64,000 bases of DNA from Beijerinckia sp. 28-YEA-48 (GCF_900104955.1 NZ_FNSI01000002.1:372001-436000), one strand, 5' to 3'; positions 16,521 to 24,915 are shown, counted from the stretch's first letter. Notes: a model not told the origin generated them from the sequence alone. A program made the numbers and translations.

Positions 16521-17312
16521 ATGCTCGCAGTGGACAACAAGACAAAGGCACTCATCTCCGACAAGGCGGCGATCAACATTCGCGGCTTGCATAAGTCCTT
16601 CTCGTCCGATGTCGTCGCGCTCGAAGATATCGATCTATCGATTCCCGAACGGCAGTTCGTTTCGATCATCGGGCCGAGCGGTTGCGGCAAGAGCACGCTA
16701 CTACGCATCCTTGCCGGCCTGTTGCCTTGGGACACGGGCACCGTTGAACTCGACGGCGGATCGGTATCGGAAGCTAGCACGTCAGTTGGCGTGGTGTTCC
16801 AGTCGAGCAATATGCTGCCGTGGCTCTCGGTACGAGACAATGTGGCGCTCGGCGCCAAGATCCGCGGTATCTCCACAGGCCCAAACGGCCAGATCGTCGA
16901 CGACATGCTGAAACTTTTGTCGCTCGACAAATTCGCCAAGAGCTATCCGCATCAATTGTCCGGTGGCATGCGGCAGCGGGCGGCGATCGGACAGGCGCTC
17001 GTGCTCAATCCAAAAATCCTATTGATGGATGAACCGTTCGGCGCGCTCGACGCCCTCACCCGCGATCGCCTGAACGTCGAACTCCTGCGCATCTGGCAGG
17101 AACAAATGAAAACCGTCGTGCTGATCACTCACAGCATTTCCGAGGCGGTGTTCCTATCCGATCGGGTCGTTGTGATGTCGCCGCATCCCGGCAAGATTAT
17201 CGAGGAGATCGAGATCGACTTGCCCCGCCCCCGCCAGCCTGACGCCACGCGGCTCAATCCGCTTTTCGGCCAATATGTCACCACCCTGAGCAAGATCATG
17301 GGTGTGACCTGA
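16521..17312 (+). CDS. ABC transporter ATP-binding protein (SsuB/TauB-like)
   Basis: A 263-residue ATPase with Walker A GPSGCGKST near residue 50, Q-loop VVFQSSNMLPW, signature LSGGMRQRAAIGQAL, Walker B ILLMDEPFGALD and H-loop LITHSISEAV. The ATG at 16521 is preceded by GAGGAAG; the frame is open far upstream through the permease and VOC genes, but that is out-of-frame read-through, not coding. Third component of the importer with the permease at 15697 and binding protein at 14131. Confidence 0.94.
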   Translation: MLAVDNKTKALISDKAAINIRGLHKSFSSDVVALEDIDLSIPERQFVSIIGPSGCGKSTLLRILAGLLPWDTGTVELDGGSVSEASTSVGVVFQSSNMLPWLSVRDNVALGAKIRGISTGPNGQIVDDMLKLLSLDKFAKSYPHQLSGGMRQRAAIGQALVLNPKILLMDEPFGALDALTRDRLNVELLRIWQEQMKTVVLITHSISEAVFLSDRVVVMSPHPGKIIEEIEIDLPRPRQPDATRLNPLFGQYVTTLSKIMGVT

Positions 17313-17364
17313 ATGATCGTTCTGCCTCGATGCCTCGCCATGCGATGTGTCGGCACCCAGTCGA

Positions 17365-17393
17365 GTATACGTATAATATTTTGTGCATACACA
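17365..17393. promoter_or_regulatory. Paired GntR-type operator sites before the VOC/GntR genes
   Basis: GTATACGTATA (17365-17375) and TGTGCATACACA (17382-17393, a TGTG-N4-CACA dyad) are centred about 20 bp apart and lie 40-70 bp before the VOC start. They match the pairs at 14048-14079 and 19515-19545. The regulator at 17902 is the probable ligand, which would make this an autoregulated unit if the VOC and GntR genes are co-transcribed. Confidence 0.55.
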
Positions 17394-17432
17394 TAGGGCT
17401 GCTATAATCAGCCATAGACTCAGGGGTAATCC

Positions 17433-17846
17433 ATGACCAGCAAGCTTCGCCACATCGCCATTTCGGTTCCGGATCCGGAAGCGGCCGCAGTCTTCTTCGA
17501 GAACGCTTTTGGCATGACCCGCGCCGGCAAGGCCATGCGCGGCTGGTATATGACCGACGGCGTGTTCAATGTCGCGCTGCTGAAATTCACCGGGGAGCCG
17601 GTTCCGGGGTTCGAGGATGCCGGCGAGCATTACGGCCTCATCCATTTCGGCATGTGGGTCGACAATCTCGACGATGCGGCCAACAAGATCGAGGCTGCCG
17701 GCGGCAGCTATTTAACCGGCCGGAAAGAAAAGGATCCGAACGTTTATTATGAGGTCAAATACAAGACCCCCGAGGGATTTGTCTTCGATATCACCGAATC
17801 CGGTTGGAAAGGTGCAGTCAAGAACGTGGTTGCATCAGAAGCTTGA
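17433..17846 (+). CDS. VOC-family protein (paralogue of the one at 6242)
   Basis: A 137-residue VOC protein closely similar to the 6242-6604 product: both contain SKLRH, AFGMTR, FGMWVD, a DDA block, GGSYLTGR, YE-KY and a final TGW/SGW. Ligand candidates are His in LRHIAI, His in IHFGMW and the Glu of TPEGFVFDI or following Asp. The ATG at 17433 follows CAGGGGTA. It lies 55 bp before the GntR regulator on the same strand. The two paralogues suggest that the two catabolic modules process chemically similar intermediates. Confidence 0.87.
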   Translation: MTSKLRHIAISVPDPEAAAVFFENAFGMTRAGKAMRGWYMTDGVFNVALLKFTGEPVPGFEDAGEHYGLIHFGMWVDNLDDAANKIEAAGGSYLTGRKEKDPNVYYEVKYKTPEGFVFDITESGWKGAVKNVVASEA

Positions 17847-17901
17847 AAGTGCTTCGTGCCGATTGTTATCATTTCGGAATAGAACGGCGACGTCGTAGGC
17901 C

Positions 17902-18564
17902 ATGAGCACGAACTCATCGCGCATTTACAAAGAACTGGCGCAGCAAATCATCAGCGGCTCGCTGCCGCCAGGCCAGAAACTTGAAGAAAAAGTTCTGGCT
18001 GAACAATTCGGCGTGTCCCGCACGCCGATTCGCGAGGCATTGAGGGAGCTTGGCGCACGCGGGCTCGTTGATTTCATTCCCCGCCGAGGCGGTATCGTCG
18101 CGGAGATCGGCATTCCACAACTGGCCGACATGCTGGAAGCGGAATGCGAGATCGAGGGCCTTTGCGCCAGACTGGCGGCACAGCGCATGACTGCCCTCGA
18201 CAAGGGCAATCTAATGGAGATTCACCGCCAGGCCCTGAAGCTGGGCGGGGCAAGATCGGAAGCGGTTTACCTTCAGCTCAACCACGAATTCCACGACCTC
18301 ATCTGCGCCGGCGCTCGCAACCAGACAATCGCGACATCGGCGCGTGAGCTGCGCGAACGCCTCGCGGCCTTCCGGCAGTCACAGTCGGGCACTCTGAAAG
18401 AGCGCATGGAACGCTCCAACGAGGAACATGAGGCGATCGTCCAGGCGATCCTGGCGGGGCAGCCGGAAGCGGCTTATGAGGCTATGCGCAAGCACAATGC
18501 CCGCCTCAGTTCCGGCGTACTGCGTCTACTGTCTCGCAATGTGGAAATGGCACCGGCGAAATAG
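17902..18564 (+). CDS. GntR-family transcriptional regulator (FadR/FCD subfamily)
   Basis: A 220-residue regulator. The N-terminal winged HTH (IYKELAQQIISGSLPPGQKLEEKVLAEQFGVSRTPIREALRELGARGLV) spans about residues 7-60. The all-helical FCD domain follows, with candidate metal ligands Asp/His in NHEFHDLICAGA and the later EEHEAIVQAI. Regulators of this class bind dyads with GT…AC ends, and GTGCATACAC-like pairs flank this gene, so it probably represses the three surrounding transcription units in the absence of a carboxylate ligand. Its end shares a hairpin with the convergent FAH gene. Confidence 0.92.
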   Translation: MSTNSSRIYKELAQQIISGSLPPGQKLEEKVLAEQFGVSRTPIREALRELGARGLVDFIPRRGGIVAEIGIPQLADMLEAECEIEGLCARLAAQRMTALDKGNLMEIHRQALKLGGARSEAVYLQLNHEFHDLICAGARNQTIATSARELRERLAAFRQSQSGTLKERMERSNEEHEAIVQAILAGQPEAAYEAMRKHNARLSSGVLRLLSRNVEMAPAK

Positions 18565-18567
18565 AAT

Positions 18568-18589
18568 CGCCCGGGTTCAAGCCCGGGCG
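18568..18589. terminator. Hairpin shared by two convergent gene ends
   Basis: CGCCCGGG-TTCAAG-CCCGGGCG is a perfect 8-bp stem in the 12-bp gap between the GntR gene and the FAH gene. The FAH stop codon (18577-18579) lies in the loop. On the minus strand it is followed by ATTCTATTT, weakly T-rich, so termination of the FAH transcript is more likely than of the GntR transcript. Confidence 0.5.
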
Positions 18590-19503
18590 CGCACCAGCAA
18601 CTCTACCGGGTTGGTCAGCCTACCGATTGCGGGGATTTCCGCCGAAACAGTGTCGCCTGGTTTCAGGAACATATTGCGGCCCATTCCAACACCGGTCGGC
18701 GTTCCAGTGGCGATCATATCGCCTGGCTGCAAGGTGAGCATACGCGAGAGATAGGCGATCTGTTCCGCCAAAGTAAAAATCATCTCGTTCGTATTGCCGT
18801 TCTGCATCATCTGATCGTTAACGCTCAGTTTGAGTTGAACGTTCTGCGGATCGGGAATGAGCGCGGCCGGGACGAGCCAGGGGCCTGTCGGGCCAAACGT
18901 GTCGTAGCTCTTGCCACGGAACCAGTCGTTCTTAAATGGAAAGTCCGTCCGGCGGCTAAGATCGCGCGCGCTAATGTCGTTGAATACCGTGTAGGCGGCG
19001 ACATGGGCCAGCGCCCGTTCCAGGGGAATGTCGCGCCCGCGCAAGCCAATGACGGCAGCCAGTTCCACTTCCCAGTCCACCATGGTGGATTCATCAGGCA
19101 GCAAGATCGCCTCGTGCGGCCCAACAACCGAGGTATCCGCCTTCATGAAAATATAGGGCTGACTGTCCGTCTTGGCCGCCAAGGCAGTGCCCATCTCTTC
19201 CGCATGCTCGACGAAGTTCGACGCAGCACAGAAGATACGCTTGGGCACGAGTGGCGCCTTAACGACGGCCCTTTCGGGCAGCGGCACCAAACCATGCCGC
19301 TTCTCCTCGATTTGGGCGGCAATTTCGGCGAGCTTCGGTTGGAGGCTGCCCCAATGGTCGATGATAGCTGCCATGGATGAAAGATCTTCGCTGACGCCGA
19401 AGTGCTTGGCCGCCCCCGTTAGATCGTAAAGCGCTCCACCCACGACAATTGCGGTGCAATATTGTCCGCCAACATCCGCTATCGCCAAAGCATGCCAAGT
19501 CAT
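18577..19503 (-). CDS. Fumarylacetoacetate-hydrolase-family protein
   Basis: A 308-residue enzyme of the FAH superfamily, which cleaves or hydrates/decarboxylates beta-diketo acids with Mg2+. The metal-ligand region DWEVELAAVIGLRGRDI provides the E-x-E pair and AYTVFNDISARDLS the next acid; GDMIATGTPTGVGMGRNMFLKPGDTV is the characteristic C-terminal block. The start at 19503 (MTWHAL) was chosen because upstream codons overlap the operator-like repeats. Convergent with the GntR gene and preceded by a matching operator pair, it probably completes the pathway of the 14-18 kb operon by cleaving the product of the ring-opening step. Confidence 0.88.
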   Translation of the reverse strand: MTWHALAIADVGGQYCTAIVVGGALYDLTGAAKHFGVSEDLSSMAAIIDHWGSLQPKLAEIAAQIEEKRHGLVPLPERAVVKAPLVPKRIFCAASNFVEHAEEMGTALAAKTDSQPYIFMKADTSVVGPHEAILLPDESTMVDWEVELAAVIGLRGRDIPLERALAHVAAYTVFNDISARDLSRRTDFPFKNDWFRGKSYDTFGPTGPWLVPAALIPDPQNVQLKLSVNDQMMQNGNTNEMIFTLAEQIAYLSRMLTLQPGDMIATGTPTGVGMGRNMFLKPGDTVSAEIPAIGRLTNPVELLVRARA

Positions 19504-19514
19504 GATCTCGTTCC

Positions 19515-19545
19515 GTGTATGCTTGATATATATTCGTGCATACAC
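19515..19545. promoter_or_regulatory. Paired GntR-type operator sites before the FAH gene
   Basis: GTGTATGC (19515-19522) and GTGCATACAC (19536-19545) form an inverted pair with centres about 21 bp apart, immediately upstream of the FAH start at 19503. The spacing and core match the pairs at 14048-14079 and 17365-17393. The site lies so close to the start that a bound protein would block transcription or its initiation. Confidence 0.55.
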
Positions 19546-19858
19546 TAATCACAAGGGTGCGGATCGTCAATTTAAATTGTTCCCTAGGAAGCGCGGCCCG
19601 CCCGGATTCTGAAACGGTTGGGCGACAGGCGAAATACCTCCCCAGCTTGGAGAGTCTTCACGAAGGTGATGACGAACACCTCGTCTTCCGCGAGCAACTT
19701 ATTGCACAAACTTCCCAAAAACCTTGAGCTGGCGAGGCTGCGGGAAAATCCGATAAAGAGGCATTCAGCGCGGCGATCTTCACTGACAGCTGAAGTTGCT
19801 TCCTTCATCAAGATCCGTTGGATTGCCAGCCTGCTCTTTCGTCGTGCTAGGTTGTCAA
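19546..19858. other. Intergenic stretch, no gene supported
   Basis: About 310 bp between the FAH operator region and the 3' end of cueR. Overlapping open frames of about 90 codons exist on both strands (for instance 19584-19862 minus), but neither has a recognisable domain or a convincing ribosome-binding site. It could be degenerate sequence. Nothing else is seen. Confidence 0.4.
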
Positions 19859-20257
19859 TCACTGCTTGCGTTGAGAACTCGATAGCCCCTCAATGATCGG
19901 GCAGTCGGGGCGGCTATCGCCTTGGCAACTGCGGACAAGATGGCGAAGCGTATCGCGCAACTCCGTAAGCTCCACCAGCCTGCGGTCGATTTCGGCGAGT
20001 TTCGTCTTAGCCAGCGCTTTTACGTCGGCGCTTTCGCGCTCCTTGTCATTGTAGAGCGAAAGCAGTTGCCGGCATTCCTCAACTGAAAAGCCGAGGCGGC
20101 GCGAGCGTTGGATGAAGCGCATGCGATGCACGTCGGCGATCGAATAGTCGCGATAGCCGTTACTGGCGCGGTCAGCCGTCAGCAGACCTATATCCTCGTA
20201 ATAGCGGATGGTCTTGGCCGGAAGTCCCGATTTTTCCGATGCAGCCCCGATATTCAT
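19859..20257 (-). CDS. cueR: Copper-responsive MerR-family regulator CueR
   Basis: A 132-residue MerR regulator. The N-terminal HTH (MNIGAASEKSGLPAKTIRYYEDIGLL) is followed by the dimerisation helix and a C-terminal metal loop with two cysteines seven residues apart (CQGDSRPDC), the CueR arrangement for linear Cu(I) binding. Its neighbours are copper genes, and four promoters with MerR-type 19-bp spacers and TTCC/GGAA dyads occur within 10 kb, one directly in front of this gene. It should activate copA, copZ and the RND operon when Cu(I) rises. Ag(I) or Au(I) response is possible in this group. Confidence 0.92.
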   Translation of the reverse strand: MNIGAASEKSGLPAKTIRYYEDIGLLTADRASNGYRDYSIADVHRMRFIQRSRRLGFSVEECRQLLSLYNDKERESADVKALAKTKLAEIDRRLVELTELRDTLRHLVRSCQGDSRPDCPIIEGLSSSQRKQ

Positions 20258-20285
20258 CTGGTTCTCTCTGGAGTGACCTGGAGAT

Positions 20286-20316
20286 TATATAATGCTTCCA
20301 GTTACTGGAAGCTCAA
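20286..20316 (-). promoter_or_regulatory. CueR-type promoter of cueR
   Basis: Read on the minus strand: -35 TTGAGC (20316-20311), a 19-bp spacer containing the dyad CTTCCAGT-T-ACTGGAAG, and -10 TATATA (20291-20286). The overlong 19-bp spacer with a centred dyad is the MerR-family activation architecture. The full palindrome GCTTCCAGTTACTGGAAGC (20294-20312) is perfect. It implies autoregulation of cueR. Confidence 0.8.
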
Positions 20317-20364
20317 GTGTTTTGTTCTCCAGGGCCGCCGTAAAAATGCTTCCCTAGCGCGCAC

Positions 20365-21828
20365 TCAACCTTCATAGGCCAGCGATGTCATCATGCCGCC
20401 GGCCATGTGATAGAGATGGTGGCAATGGAGCGCCCATTTGCCGGGATTGTCGGCATCGAAGGCGATCGTGACCGCCCCCATATGAGCGGGCACCAATACC
20501 GTATCGCGCACCGCGCCGGCGAGACGCCGCCCATTTATCGCCACCACCTGGAAATGATGCCCGTGAAGATGCATCGGATGGGACATCGACGTATGATTCA
20601 TGAAGGTCAGCTCCACACGATCACCGCTCCGCACGGTCAAAGGCTTGTCCTGGCCGTGAACCACGCCATCGAGCGTCCAGACATAGTTCCCCGCCTCGCC
20701 CAGCATCATGGTGTGCTTGCGGGTTGCCGCTCGTTCCAACAGCGGCTTTGCGGCCCGTAGCCGCTGTTCCAATTCAGCGCCGACAGCGGGAAAGTTTTCG
20801 TCAGCCGTAGCTGCGAGTTTGCCGACCGACGCGCCCTTGGCGGCGAGCATCACTCCGGTTCGCATCTGGCCTCCTTCCTGGATCGCGAAGATAGGCCAGG
20901 CGGAGCGTTCTTTTGGGAGATCGAGCAGAATGTCGAGCCGCTGCGCGACCGCGAACTCAAAGCGTGAGCCGGCGATCGGCTCCACCGGCATGCCGTCGAC
21001 CGTGATCAGTTTACCCGACAGCCTGCCCAGATCGATCCACATATTGGTGCTGGCGGCGCCATTGATAAGGCGAAGACGGATGCATCCACCTCGCTCGACG
21101 GAAATGACATCCGGATCATCCATCGCACGGTCATTGGCAAGGAGCGCGTCATATCGCACATCCTGCAGATGAGGCGCACGGGCCATCTGCATGCCACCAT
21201 GATTCATTCCGCCGTGAACCATCGGTCTCCGGCTTTTTGCGCCATGTCCCATTGCCGCATGTCCCGGCGCCGCGCCAGCCGCCATGTCGTGACCGCCAGC
21301 CTTGAGCTCGGCGAGGATCTCTTCTGGGTCGCGGAAAGTGAAATCATGGAACAGCACCACAACCTCCTGGACATCCTTTGAAGCCTCTGCTGGATCGAGG
21401 ACGATCAGAGGTGCGGCAAGCAGACGTTGCTCCTGCAATCCCATATGTGAATGCATCCAGAATGTGCCGGGACGGACGACCGGAAAATCATAGTCGTGGC
21501 GCCCTCCGTCCGGGATCGCCTCCTGTGAAAGACCAGCGACCCCGTCCTGCCGCCACGGCGGGGTGAGCCCGTGCCAGTGAATAGCGGTTGGCTCACCAAT
21601 GCGATTTTCGAGCCGCACGCGGAAGTTTTCGCCCGCATTCATCACCAGAGCATGGTCGCCCCCAGGCTGGCTCAAGCCAAAGACATTGGCTGCTTTGCCC
21701 TTGACTTCGATGACACGTTTGGCCGCCGTGACGATCTTGGGGCCGTTGCCGGGAGAAGCGAAGAGAGCGGGGGCTGTCATTGTCAGAGCGCCTGTTGCTG
21801 AAAGTTTCAAGAATTCCCGACGATGCAT
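20365..21828 (-). CDS. Periplasmic multicopper oxidase (CopA/CueO-like cuproxidase)
   Basis: A 487-residue multicopper oxidase with a Tat signal (HRREFLKLSATGAL). Copper motifs in order: HWHGLTPP, HSHMGLQ, HPMHLHGHHFQV and HCHHLYHMAGGM; the last holds the trinuclear His-Cys-His plus the type 1 His and axial Met. A Met/His-rich insertion (GHDMAAGAAPGHAAMGHG… MNHGGMQM, about residues 190-225) resembles the Cu(I)-binding Met-rich regions of CueO and PcoA. Its role is oxidation of Cu(I) to the less toxic Cu(II) in the periplasm. Last gene of the operon copA - redoxin - oxidase. Confidence 0.93.
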   Translation of the reverse strand: MHRREFLKLSATGALTMTAPALFASPGNGPKIVTAAKRVIEVKGKAANVFGLSQPGGDHALVMNAGENFRVRLENRIGEPTAIHWHGLTPPWRQDGVAGLSQEAIPDGGRHDYDFPVVRPGTFWMHSHMGLQEQRLLAAPLIVLDPAEASKDVQEVVVLFHDFTFRDPEEILAELKAGGHDMAAGAAPGHAAMGHGAKSRRPMVHGGMNHGGMQMARAPHLQDVRYDALLANDRAMDDPDVISVERGGCIRLRLINGAASTNMWIDLGRLSGKLITVDGMPVEPIAGSRFEFAVAQRLDILLDLPKERSAWPIFAIQEGGQMRTGVMLAAKGASVGKLAATADENFPAVGAELEQRLRAAKPLLERAATRKHTMMLGEAGNYVWTLDGVVHGQDKPLTVRSGDRVELTFMNHTSMSHPMHLHGHHFQVVAINGRRLAGAVRDTVLVPAHMGAVTIAFDADNPGKWALHCHHLYHMAGGMMTSLAYEG

Positions 21829-21886
21829 GATGTAGATCCATTGTGGTCGTTAAGAAGACGTCGGCGTGAAAGAGAGAGGGCGATGG

Positions 21887-22150
21887 TCAGGCGCTCTTCC
21901 TGAGATCGAGAAGCGCCTCGATGCCGCTGCGTTGCATGGCAAACGTGCCGAAAAAGATGAACTTGCCGTCGATGATGGTGATGGGCGCGACACGTACACC
22001 GGTTCGGCGTTTGGCTTCCTCCGCGATCTCTGGCTTGCTCAAGTCATGCTCGATGAAAGGCAGGTTCTGCGTGTTCAGCCAACGCTTCAGTGCCAGACAG
22101 TCCGGGCAGGTCACCGTGGTGTAGATTTCAATATGGAGCGCTTTCGACAT
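21887..22150 (-). CDS. Small glutaredoxin-like protein with CPDC motif
   Basis: An 87-residue glutaredoxin/thioredoxin-fold protein: IEIYTTVTCPDCLALKRWLNTQNLPFIEHDL with a CPDC redox pair near residue 15, and a cis-Pro segment RVAPITIIDGKFI. The second half is normal for a NrdH/Grx-like fold. Start 22150 chosen because AGGA precedes it at good spacing; the ATG at 22162 lacks one. It lies between copA and the multicopper oxidase in the CueR-controlled operon, so it may keep copper-protein thiols reduced or hand over Cu(I). This role is inference. Confidence 0.82.
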   Translation of the reverse strand: MSKALHIEIYTTVTCPDCLALKRWLNTQNLPFIEHDLSKPEIAEEAKRRTGVRVAPITIIDGKFIFFGTFAMQRSGIEALLDLRKSA

Positions 22151-22209
22151 GACAATCCTCATGGCAGGAAGAGGAGGATCGGCCCGCCAGGATGGCGGGC
22201 CGTAGGTTG

Positions 22210-24744
22210 CTACTCGGCTGGGGCAAACATAGGAGCACCAACAGCTGTGCCGGTCTCCTTGACGGGCGCCTGGAAGCGCTTCAGCCGCATCGCATTGCCG
22301 AGGACGAAGACACTGGACAGGGCCATCGCGCCAGCCGCCAGCATCGGCGACAGCAGCGTGCCGCTAACGGGATAGAGAACGCCGGCCGCGACCGGGATCA
22401 GGGCCGCGTTATAGGCGAAGGCCCAGAACAGGTTCTGCTGGATGTTGCGGATCGTCGCCTTCGACAAAGCGATCGCATTGGCGACACCGAGCAGATCTCC
22501 AGACATCAACACAACATCAGCGCTTTCGATCGCAACGTCCGTGCCCGTGCCTATCGCCATGCCAACGTCAGCCTCGGCCAGGGCCGGCGCATCGTTGATG
22601 CCGTCGCCGACGAAGGTGACGGTGCGGCCGTTGGCCTGGAGGCGCTTGATCGCGTCGACCTTGCCGTCGGGCAGAACTTCGGCGACGACTTCGTCGATGC
22701 CGAGCTGGGCGGCGATCGCTTCCGCGGTGCGACGATTATCGCCGGTGATCATCGCGACCTTCAGACCCATGGCCTGCAGGGCACGTATGGCTTGCGGGGT
22801 CGAACGCTTGATCGGATCGGAAACCGCGATCACGGCGGCGAGCTTGCCGTCGAGGGCCGCATAGAGCGGCGTCTTGGCCTGCTTGCCCATACGACTTGCG
22901 ATATCGGCAAAAGTGTCCACGGCAATGCCGAGCCTCGCCATGTAGCGGTCAGCACCAACAGCAACTTGGTGCGGACCAACCTTTGCGCTGACACCAAAAC
23001 CAGGCACAGCTTCGAAGGCGCTGACTTCACCCAATGAATGGCGTTCAGCCTGAGCGGCAGTGACGATGGCGGCGGCAACCGGGTGTTCGGACTGGGCTTC
23101 GACAGAAGCGACGAGCGCCAGGACCTTCGCCCGCTCGAAACCGCTGGTGACTTCGAGATCGGTCATCACCGGCTTGCCGGCGGTGAGCGTACCGGTCTTG
23201 TCGAGAGCGACGACCTCCGTCGACTTCAGGGACTGTAGCGCCTCGCCATTGCGGAAGAGCACACCGAGTTCGGCCGCGCGACCCGTGCCAACCATGATCG
23301 AGGTCGGGGTAGCAAGCCCCATGGCGCAGGGGCAAGCGATGATCAGCACGGCAACGGCGTTGACCAGTGCGAAGGCGACAGCCGGCTGCGGACCGAAGAA
23401 CAGCCAGACCAGGAAGGTCAATGCGGCTGCGGCCATGACGGCCGGCACGAACCAGGCCGTCACCTTGTCGACGACCGCTTGGATCGGCAGCTTTGAGCCC
23501 TGCGCAGATTCGACCATGCGGATGATTTGGGCGAGTAGTGTATCGGCGCCGACCTTGGTGGCGCGATAGGTGAAGCTGCCGGTCTTGTTGATCGTACCGC
23601 CGATGACCTCAGCACCTTCTCCCTTGCTGACCGGGATAGGCTCGCCGGAGATCATCGCTTCGTCGACGAACGAGGAACCCGACAGCACGATGCCATCGAC
23701 CGGCACCTTGTCGCCGGGGCGCACCTGGATGACGTCGCCCGCGATCACCTCATCGAGCGAGATCTCAACAAACTGACCGTTGCGCTCGACGCGGGCGGAC
23801 TTGGCCTGCAGGCCCATCAGCCGCTTGATCGCTTCACTGGTGCGGCCCTTGGCCTTGGCTTCGAGAAGGCGCCCGAGCAGGATGAGTGTGACGATGACAG
23901 CGGAGGCCTCGTAGTAGATGTTGGCCGTGCCGTCCGGCAACACGCCCGGCGCGAAGGTCGCAACGACGGAATAGGCCCAGGCCGCGGTCGAGCCCACAAC
24001 GACCAGGGAGTTCATGTCGGGCGCGAGACGCATAAGCGCCGGCACGCCCTTCTTGTAGAAGCGCAGGCCGGGGCCAAACTGGACGATGGTCGCCAGGACG
24101 AAAAAGGCGATGTAGCGCGGCTGATCGTCGAAATTCGCCATCAGCCAGTGGTGCAGCGCCGGGAAGGCGTGGGAGCCCATTTCCAGCACGAAGATCGGCA
24201 GCGTCAGCACAGCAGCGATACTAAAATCGCGCTTGAGGGTGAAGAATTCGCGCTTGCGGGAGTCCTCGCGACTGTCGGTTCCAGCTGAAGTCGCCGCTGC
24301 CTCCGCGCGGCGCGGCTCATAGCCGGCTTTGCGGATGGCGGCGTCAATCGCCGCGCGTGGCGCGGAGCCCGCAAGCAGTTCGACGGTCGCGCGTTCGGTA
24401 GCAAGATTGACCGAGGCAGACTTCACGCCTGGAACAGCGGCAATCGCCTTTTCGACACGGTTCACACATGACGCGCGAGTCATGCCCTCTATATCGACTT
24501 CAATCTTCTCGACGGGCACGTCATAGCCGGCCCCGCGGATCGCTGCGATGATACCAGCGGAATCGATGGCGCCGCTAAAGGTCACATCGGCGCTTTCGGT
24601 GGCGAGGTTGACGGTGGCCGCTGTAACACCCGGCACGGCTGCGATCGCCTTTTCGACACGACGCACGCAGGATGCGCAGGTCATGCCCTCGATCGGGAAG
24701 TTTTGCCTGACAGCTGCGGGCGGTATTTGGGGCGCGGCGTTCAT
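22210..24744 (-). CDS. copA: Cu(I)-exporting P1B-type ATPase CopA
   Basis: An 844-residue P1B-1 copper pump. Two N-terminal heavy-metal domains lie at about residues 13-77 and 80-145. The first has the normal GMTCASC; the second reads GMTRASC, so one metal-binding Cys is lost. The transmembrane CPC motif (IACPCAMGLATPTS), phosphorylation DKTGTLTAGKP, nucleotide-domain SEHPVAAAIV and hinge GDGINDAPALAEADVG are intact. It exports Cu(I) from cytoplasm to periplasm. Its promoter has a TTGACC box and 19-bp CueR spacer. First gene of the operon with the redoxin and multicopper oxidase. Confidence 0.96.
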   Translation of the reverse strand: MNAAPQIPPAAVRQNFPIEGMTCASCVRRVEKAIAAVPGVTAATVNLATESADVTFSGAIDSAGIIAAIRGAGYDVPVEKIEVDIEGMTRASCVNRVEKAIAAVPGVKSASVNLATERATVELLAGSAPRAAIDAAIRKAGYEPRRAEAAATSAGTDSREDSRKREFFTLKRDFSIAAVLTLPIFVLEMGSHAFPALHHWLMANFDDQPRYIAFFVLATIVQFGPGLRFYKKGVPALMRLAPDMNSLVVVGSTAAWAYSVVATFAPGVLPDGTANIYYEASAVIVTLILLGRLLEAKAKGRTSEAIKRLMGLQAKSARVERNGQFVEISLDEVIAGDVIQVRPGDKVPVDGIVLSGSSFVDEAMISGEPIPVSKGEGAEVIGGTINKTGSFTYRATKVGADTLLAQIIRMVESAQGSKLPIQAVVDKVTAWFVPAVMAAAALTFLVWLFFGPQPAVAFALVNAVAVLIIACPCAMGLATPTSIMVGTGRAAELGVLFRNGEALQSLKSTEVVALDKTGTLTAGKPVMTDLEVTSGFERAKVLALVASVEAQSEHPVAAAIVTAAQAERHSLGEVSAFEAVPGFGVSAKVGPHQVAVGADRYMARLGIAVDTFADIASRMGKQAKTPLYAALDGKLAAVIAVSDPIKRSTPQAIRALQAMGLKVAMITGDNRRTAEAIAAQLGIDEVVAEVLPDGKVDAIKRLQANGRTVTFVGDGINDAPALAEADVGMAIGTGTDVAIESADVVLMSGDLLGVANAIALSKATIRNIQQNLFWAFAYNAALIPVAAGVLYPVSGTLLSPMLAAGAMALSSVFVLGNAMRLKRFQAPVKETGTAVGAPMFAPAE

Positions 24745-24777
24745 CGTTTCTGTCCTCTGTTCGAATTTGATGAACGG

Positions 24778-24808
24778 AGGCTAGGGCTTCCAGTTACGGG
24801 AAGGTCAA
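24778..24808 (-). promoter_or_regulatory. CueR-type promoter of copA operon
   Basis: Minus strand: -35 TTGACC (24808-24803), 19-bp spacer TTCCCGTAACTGGAAGCCC, -10 TAGCCT (24783-24778). The TTCC…GGAA dyad is centred in the spacer, as in known CueR and other MerR-family promoters. The copA start codon follows about 33 nt downstream of the -10 box. Confidence 0.85.
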
Positions 24809-24915
24809 CAGGAAACGAACAAGATTTTCATCACCTCATTAAGATGCTGTTTTAAAATGATATTTATCGAATTCAGTCAGCGGAGTGTTTGAAGATTACG
24901 AGGACGATATGCCAC

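Noticed and set aside
19584..19862. 92-codon minus-strand frame after cueR and matching plus-strand frames
   Set aside because: No family, no good ribosome-binding site, and overlapping frames on both strands; it may be degenerate sequence.
22192..23037. 281-codon plus-strand open frame opposite copA
   Set aside because: Antisense to a P-type ATPase with intact motifs; high-GC third positions create long antisense frames here.
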